Shown here in pieces: positions 60,048 through 64,000 of a stretch of DNA of 64,000 nucleotides. Position numbers and translations under genes: made by a program. Positions within the stretch are counted from its first letter, which is position 1. Each line of letters opens with the position of its first letter. The stretch is from NCBI GenBank assembly GCA_018816245.1, contig JAHIVW010000003.1, positions 62,001 to 126,000 of the forward strand, given 5' to 3'. The notes beneath the pieces are model-generated. The model searched no databases, had not been told where the DNA came from, and worked only from the letters and a program-made list of their open reading frames with translations. The stretch is from Nanobdellota archaeon (GTDB lineage: Archaea; Aenigmatarchaeota; Aenigmatarchaeia; QMZP01).

Positions 60048-60899
60048 TCACGCTTGTTGTTGTTCTTTTTCCTGTTCGGTATTTAAAGATTCTCCCGTTT
60101 CTGTTGCAGGAGCATTGGTTGGTTCAGGTTCTTTCTCTGGTTCGTTCGGTGTTTCTTTCGGCTCCACCTTCTTGGGGACCTTCTTTTCAGGAGCCTTCTC
60201 ATCCGTTGCCTTTTTGGAAGCAGCAGCCTTCTTTTTCGGTTTCTTGTCCTTCGGCGTCTTGACCGGTTCCTGCGGTTCCTCCGGTGGTTTCACAATCGGT
60301 TCACCAATGGTTTTCGCGTTACGAAGGACACCAGTGATGTCCTCGAAAGAGTGCATGATGCGGACTTTGATGCCAACTTTCCCAGGCTTGTGGAGTGCTT
60401 CTTCAAACCCGCTATCCACGAGCCGGTGGGCCTGCTCACCACAGTGCTTGATGTGTCCTGCGATGAACTTTCCAGCAGTTCCCTTGTTACCGCCCATCTT
60501 GCCGCTGATGACGATCTCACAGCCAACAGCACCCGCGTCCATGACGCGCTTCAAGGTGAGGTTCCCAATTTTCTTGTAGTTGTACCCTTTCTCAATGGCG
60601 CTGGCGATTTGCTTGGCAACAATGTGTGCATCAAGGTCAGGGTTTTCAATTCCCTTGACGTCAAGTTGCGGATTTTCAAGAGAAAACCGTTTCTTGAGTG
60701 CCGTGAGAATCTCATCGATGTTTTTACCACCCTTTCCGATGATGCGACCAGGTTTGTTGGTGTAAATAACAACCTTGACGCCAAGCGGGGTGCGCTGCAG
60801 TTCAATCTTGGAATAGTCACCAAGCGGGAAGGTCGTGCGGATAAACTTATTGATCTGTGCTTCCTTGATTCCCTGATTGACAAAGTAAGAATTCAACAT
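60048..60899 (-). CDS. rps3: Ribosomal protein uS3 with long charged tail
   Basis: A 283-residue S3. The KH domain has VVIYTNKPGRIIGKGGKNIDEI; the C-terminal domain has GAVGCEIVISGKMGGNKGTAGKF. The last 80 residues are Pro/Lys/Glu-rich (PPEEPQEPVKTPKDKKPKKK) and much longer than the usual archaeal tail. It shapes the mRNA entry site. The tail resembles those of uL23 and the HIT protein. Confidence 0.95.
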   Translation of the reverse strand: MLNSYFVNQGIKEAQINKFIRTTFPLGDYSKIELQRTPLGVKVVIYTNKPGRIIGKGGKNIDEILTALKKRFSLENPQLDVKGIENPDLDAHIVAKQIASAIEKGYNYKKIGNLTLKRVMDAGAVGCEIVISGKMGGNKGTAGKFIAGHIKHCGEQAHRLVDSGFEEALHKPGKVGIKVRIMHSFEDITGVLRNAKTIGEPIVKPPEEPQEPVKTPKDKKPKKKAAASKKATDEKAPEKKVPKKVEPKETPNEPEKEPEPTNAPATETGESLNTEQEKEQQQA

Positions 60900-60900
60900 A

Positions 60901-61296
60901 TTACCGAACCTCGAGGACCATTTGCAGATTTGTCACTTTCCGTTTCTGACGTGCCCGCTTGAAGCTGCGCGGCCGCCGGAACGTAAATCCTTTGTGTGCT
61001 GTTGCATGAATAATGAGTTTGTCTGTTTCCAGCCCCTTTGCTTCGGCATTTGCTTCGCAACTTTTTAGCATGTCCAGAATGTGCAAGGAGGTGTTCGTAT
61101 AGTACTTCCCGTTCAGGTCTCGTGTCTGGGTGACAAGTCCTTCGAGTAATGCTTTCCCTTTTTTTAGTTGCATCCCGCGAAGCTGCTTGCAGATCGTGAC
61201 CGAGGATTTCGTTGAAATCCGCAAGCCGCGACCGTAGGCATGAGCAGATCGCTTCGGATTGGGAGTATAGGCGTATCGTTCTGACATAGACATCAC
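60901..61296 (-). CDS. rpl22: Ribosomal protein uL22
   Basis: A 131-residue L22: RGLRISTKSSVTICKQLRGMQLKKGKALLEGL and the tunnel loop HKGFTFRRPRSFKRARQKRK. The first codons are MMSMSERYAY; which Met is used is unclear. It overlaps uS19 by four bases and is followed by uS3 after one base. Confidence 0.93.
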   Translation of the reverse strand: MMSMSERYAYTPNPKRSAHAYGRGLRISTKSSVTICKQLRGMQLKKGKALLEGLVTQTRDLNGKYYTNTSLHILDMLKSCEANAEAKGLETDKLIIHATAHKGFTFRRPRSFKRARQKRKVTNLQMVLEVR

Positions 61297-61676
61297 TTCA
61301 GTGGCACAAACTTACTGGATCGGGTTGCACCGACACCAGGTCCACTATGCTTGACTGGTTTGCGGGTTTGTGAGAATTCACCCAGCCGGTGGCCGATCAT
61401 CTCGGGGATGATGGTCACCCGGACGTATTCTTTCCCGTTGTGGATCCCGAGTTGGAGTCCAACAAGTTCTGGAATAATAACCATTTGGCGGGCGCGAGTG
61501 CGCCAGAATTTCTCCCGGTTCGTGCGGATGTTCTTCAAGAATTTCTTTTGGACAGGGGTAAACCCACGTTTCAAGACGCGGCGTTCCCGTGAAGGTACGA
61601 GTTTTGCGAACTCAGTAATATCCATCTTCTCGATCTCTTCCCACGGAACACCGCGGTACGTGAATTTTTGTGCCAT
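61293..61676 (-). CDS. rps19: Ribosomal protein uS19
   Basis: A 127-residue S19 starting MAQKFTYRGVPWEEI: RRVLKRGFTPVQKKFLKNI, then the core VIIPELVGLQLGIHNGKEYVRVTIIPEMIGHRLGEFSQTRK. ATG 61676 is the homology start, one base after the uL2 stop. Full length. Confidence 0.94.
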   Translation of the reverse strand: MAQKFTYRGVPWEEIEKMDITEFAKLVPSRERRVLKRGFTPVQKKFLKNIRTNREKFWRTRARQMVIIPELVGLQLGIHNGKEYVRVTIIPEMIGHRLGEFSQTRKPVKHSGPGVGATRSSKFVPLK

Positions 61677-61677
61677 A

Positions 61678-62337
61678 TTACCTCTTTCTTCCTGTGCGCT
61701 TCGCACTGATCGCACCGACCTTTGCGCCCGGTGGCGTGCTGTGTGAGACCGGTGGTCGTTTCTTGCCAGATCCTGATCCACCATACGGGTGGTCCACTGC
61801 GTTCATGGCGGTCGCGCTCGTGCGCGGGTAGAGCTTACCACGTGCTTTCATTTGGTGGTATTTATTACCTGCCTTCAGGAACGGCTTTTCGTGCCGGCCC
61901 TCACCTGCAGGGATGCCGAGGGTGACGCGGCAGGCTGGGTGGAGCTTCATTGTTTTCTTTGAGGGAAGCCGAATGGTGACAGCAGTATCTGACTTTGCAA
62001 CAATCGTTGCAAAGCTGCCCGGGCTTCTGCAGAGCTTTGGTCCGGAATGAGGGCGGACTTCCAACGAAGAAATCGTTGTTCCCTCGGGAAGGTCGCCAAG
62101 TTGTTTTGAGGAGAAGGCATCACCGACTTTGAGGCCTTCGATTGCAACTAAATAACCAAACTCGTTGTTGCCGTAGCCGATCTTTGCCAACGGCGCGCTG
62201 TGCATGGGATGATGAATAATGTCAACGACGGTTCCTTGTTTGTTGTTATACATGATTTTGGGCTGGAAGTGGTATGCTGGGGTTCGGAAGGTTGAGGAAC
62301 CTTTTCCGCGTCGTTGCTGGATGAGTTGTTTTCCCAT
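61678..62337 (-). CDS. rpl2: Ribosomal protein uL2
   Basis: A 219-residue L2 with the peptidyl-transferase-associated MNAVDHPYGGSGSGKKRPPVSHSTPPG and RRGKGSSTFRTPAYHF. It spans both conserved domains. One base separates it from the uL23 stop. Confidence 0.96.
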   Translation of the reverse strand: MGKQLIQQRRGKGSSTFRTPAYHFQPKIMYNNKQGTVVDIIHHPMHSAPLAKIGYGNNEFGYLVAIEGLKVGDAFSSKQLGDLPEGTTISSLEVRPHSGPKLCRSPGSFATIVAKSDTAVTIRLPSKKTMKLHPACRVTLGIPAGEGRHEKPFLKAGNKYHQMKARGKLYPRTSATAMNAVDHPYGGSGSGKKRPPVSHSTPPGAKVGAISAKRTGRKR

Positions 62338-62338
62338 A

Positions 62339-62782
62339 CTACATCATCCCCAAGCGTGTCGCGAGTTCGGTTGCCGGGTTCTTGGCGTTGAGGGTGACGT
62401 ACGCCTTCTTGATACCCTTGTGGGTGTGCTGGAGATTGACAGCATCAACCTTGACCTTGAACCCTTTCTCGATGGCTGTGCGAACCTGCTGCTTGGTTGC
62501 GTTGCGCTTGACAATGAACACCAGCTTGTTCTGGCGCTCGACCATAACCATGGATTTTTCGGTTAAGTGGGAGAAGCGGAGGAGCCGCCAGGGGTCGTAG
62601 ATTGGTTCCTCTTTCTTCTTTTCGGCTTTGGTTGGTTTTTCAGCTGGTTTTGATTTCTTTTCAACAACGGCCTTTTTCGGTGCTTCAGTTGTTGGCTTGG
62701 TTTCTTTCTTGGAAGCTGGTTTTAGCTGAGAAGGAGCAGTGTTCTCTGGCGAGGTAACCTCGACCTTATCGGCGTCTGCCAT
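62339..62782 (-). CDS. rpl23: Ribosomal protein uL23 with N-terminal extension
   Basis: A 147-residue L23. The conserved core (about residues 62-147: RFSHLTEKSMVMVERQNKLVFIVKRNATKQQV) is standard, but it is preceded by some 60 residues rich in Lys/Ala/Pro/Glu/Thr, giving a disordered tail absent from most archaeal L23. A TATA sequence TTTATAAAC at about 62824-62831 lies ahead, with the TATAACAATGTTATA palindrome further upstream. So transcription probably restarts here, after the inserted PNPOx-like gene. Confidence 0.94.
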   Translation of the reverse strand: MADADKVEVTSPENTAPSQLKPASKKETKPTTEAPKKAVVEKKSKPAEKPTKAEKKKEEPIYDPWRLLRFSHLTEKSMVMVERQNKLVFIVKRNATKQQVRTAIEKGFKVKVDAVNLQHTHKGIKKAYVTLNAKNPATELATRLGMM

Positions 62783-62848
62783 AGCGATCGTTCCAATGAT
62801 GAGAGTAAGCTATAGAGGGAGGGGTTTATAAAGACCGGTTCTTGGGAA

Positions 62849-62863
62849 TATAACAATGTTATA
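62849..62863. promoter_or_regulatory. Palindrome copy 6 (TATAACAATGTTATA)
   Basis: Perfect copy of TATAACANTGTTATA between the PNPOx-like gene and uL23. It is about 18 bases upstream of the TATA element of uL23. Confidence 0.6.
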
Positions 62864-62871
62864 AGAAACGA

Positions 62872-63225
62872 TTACAAAATTGTTTCCATCTTATCTAAAT
62901 CAAAAACACTTTTGATTGTTACTAAAATAGCATTCTTCGTTGAATATTTTTTGTCACGTTGGTTACAAAGATCCACATATTTTCCGGAATTGAATATCTG
63001 AACGCTTCCTGTGACTCTGTAATACACATCTTTACTCTTAGTAACAATACACACTTGCTTCGTCTCTTTCAGATTCTTGAGAGTCGTACGCATCTGACTA
63101 TCGGCAATCAATAGCTTGTCGTCTACAAATCCAAGAGACATGACAACGTTTGCGTTTGGTTTAGCATCAGAAGAGGACGTTGCGAGAACAAGTTCTTGGC
63201 CTTCTTTGAAGGCATCTTTCCACAT
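62872..63225 (-). CDS. PNPOx/FMN-binding split-barrel protein
   Basis: A 117-residue pyridoxamine-5'-phosphate-oxidase-like flavin-binding protein: FKEGQELVLATSSSDAKPNANVVMSLGFVDDKLLIADSQMRTTLKNLKETKQVCIV is typical of the family. It is AT-rich and lies between uL4 and uL23, splitting an otherwise universal ribosomal gene order; it is therefore probably inserted. Function unknown. Confidence 0.82.
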   Translation of the reverse strand: MWKDAFKEGQELVLATSSSDAKPNANVVMSLGFVDDKLLIADSQMRTTLKNLKETKQVCIVTKSKDVYYRVTGSVQIFNSGKYVDLCNQRDKKYSTKNAILVTIKSVFDLDKMETIL

Positions 63226-63250
63226 TATAATCTATTAGATGGTGGAAGTT

Positions 63251-64000
63251 TTAATGCGCAATCCGCTCTAATTCCTTAATTGCGCTCTCCGTAAAAATCG
63301 CCATCCTGCCGGCATCGCCACCAGGTGCAAGATCCTCAACGCGGATTTCGTGAACGTTCACAATATCAAAGCCAGCGAGGTTCGCCACGCCACGACCGAT
63401 GCCCTTGTCTTCGTGCACGACAACGATCGGTCCCTTCCGGGTGATCTTCCGCCGGCCGCGAATCTTCCCTTTCCCGGCGCGTGTCTTCGTCACCGCAACC
63501 CGGGCAAGTTCATCCTGCAGGCCCAACAACACCAACAGTTTCTTGGTTTCCTTAACGGTTTTCAGGGCAGCAAACCCGTCTTCGAGAATCAACGGGAACG
63601 ACTTCACTGCGTCAGCCTTGTGACCTCGCTTCAGGACGATTTCTTTCTTCGTTGAAGCAGAAAATGCAGCACAGAGGGCAAAGCGCCGCTCCTTCTTGTT
63701 AATTTTCTCTTTGAACGAACGCGGCACCGGTGGATGGGCCTTCCGTCCCTTCGTGGCTTGGGGAACAAACCGTGCCGTCATGGCCATATGTCCAACCCGA
63801 CCATGAATTCGGGGCAGTCGTGCTGTCTCCCTGTTCATCATGGAGTAGCGGATGCCGCGCCGTCCGTGGTAGTGAGCACTCGTCCGCTGCCCGGCTTTCG
63901 GGTCAGCGCCGTACGGCTGCCGCAGCTGCGATCGCTCAGCCAGAACCGCCCGGCGGATCACGTCCACGCGAACGTGACAGGTTAGTTTGGGAGTGAGCTG
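63251..64000 (-). CDS. rpl4: Ribosomal protein uL4 (5' end beyond window)
   Basis: Archaeal L4, truncated by the window edge at its N-terminus. VIRRAVLAERSQLRQPYGADPKAGQRTSAHYHGRRG and RGRRKITRKGPIVVVHEDKGIGRGVANLAGFDIVNV are diagnostic. The frame stays open through 64000 and reads back into QLTPKLTCHVRVDVIRR, so GTG 63967 is not the real start. The C-terminus is complete. Confidence 0.93.
   Translation of the reverse strand, partial: QLTPKLTCHVRVDVIRRAVLAERSQLRQPYGADPKAGQRTSAHYHGRRGIRYSMMNRETARLPRIHGRVGHMAMTARFVPQATKGRKAHPPVPRSFKEKINKKERRFALCAAFSASTKKEIVLKRGHKADAVKSFPLILEDGFAALKTVKETKKLLVLLGLQDELARVAVTKTRAGKGKIRGRRKITRKGPIVVVHEDKGIGRGVANLAGFDIVNVHEIRVEDLAPGGDAGRMAIFTESAIKELERIAH

Overview
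The window is archaeal chromosomal DNA. The evidence is the DnaG-type Toprim primase, aIF2-beta, aIF1/SUI1, family B DNA polymerase, RadB, a complete A/V-type ATPase operon in the order H-I-K-E-C-F-A-B-D, CTP-type riboflavin kinase with archaeal riboflavin synthase, eukaryote-like TyrRS and TrpRS, a UbiA-type ether-lipid prenyltransferase, and a ribosomal cluster in the archaeal order L4-L23-L2-S19-L22-S3-L29-aIF1. A tRNA-Leu carries an archaeal-style intron after anticodon base 37. Many first genes have a TATA box about 26-30 bases before the start codon (leaderless), while internal operon genes carry GGAGGTG-like ribosome binding sites. Gene density and many short accessory proteins suggest an uncultivated, possibly DPANN-like lineage, but the sequence alone does not fix the phylum.

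Layout. 0.1-2.7 kb: primase, a small Toprim protein and a four-CBS protein on the minus strand with unusually long out-of-frame overlaps. 2.8-7.3 kb: cell-surface genes (lipoprotein, two secreted proteins, prepilin peptidase, FlaJ/TadC-like pilus platform). 7.3-16.6 kb: radical SAM protein, flavin reductase, gamma-carbonic-anhydrase-like protein, NUDIX, tyrS, SemiSWEET, trpS, ribK-ribC-ribH, a HAD-like protein lacking its aspartates, radB and a Fic protein with an operator-like promoter. 16.6-20.3 kb: anchored thioredoxin, an operon of four very small proteins with structured leader and spacer, ftsZ and aIF2-beta.

20.34-24.54 kb is the strangest part. Apart from one HIT gene it contains no recognisable protein. 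It is packed with perfect long-loop inverted repeats (7-13 bp stems), several followed by T-runs, and with very short reading frames behind good ribosome binding sites. Three tRNA-like genes with abnormal anticodon loops lie at its right end, and an exact 36-bp direct repeat brackets its right half. 24.6-35.8 kb: YyaL-like protein, SufT-like protein, a split lipoate ligase, SRPBCC and DUF1059 proteins, three ordinary tRNAs, MarC, YbaK, HAD, endonuclease III, an AT-rich cyclodipeptide synthase whose catalytic serine position is cysteine, a UbiA prenyltransferase and two secreted proteins, one cysteine-rich with Pro/Thr linkers.

35.8-50.3 kb: kbl/tdh threonine catabolism, VIT1-like transporter, CutA, a beta-carbonic-anhydrase-like protein, the ATPase operon and a Na+/H+ antiporter, forming an ion-gradient block. 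50.3-64 kb: S12-S7, a zinc-ribbon protein, Ogt, methionine aminopeptidase, a protamine-like Arg/Thr repeat peptide, a metallopeptidase, PolB, a hydroxyacid dehydrogenase, a DEAD-box helicase and the ribosomal cluster, interrupted by a PNPOx-like gene and cut at the window end inside L4.

A 15-bp palindrome, TATAACANTGTTATA, recurs six times (one or two mismatches allowed) in intergenic DNA. In four cases it lies directly upstream of a TATA box (ribK, thioredoxin, tRNA-Leu, L23), so it is a candidate binding site of a shared regulator. The other two copies lie inside the 36-bp repeats. The most novel items are this motif, the hairpin/tRNA-like island, and the cyclodipeptide synthase.
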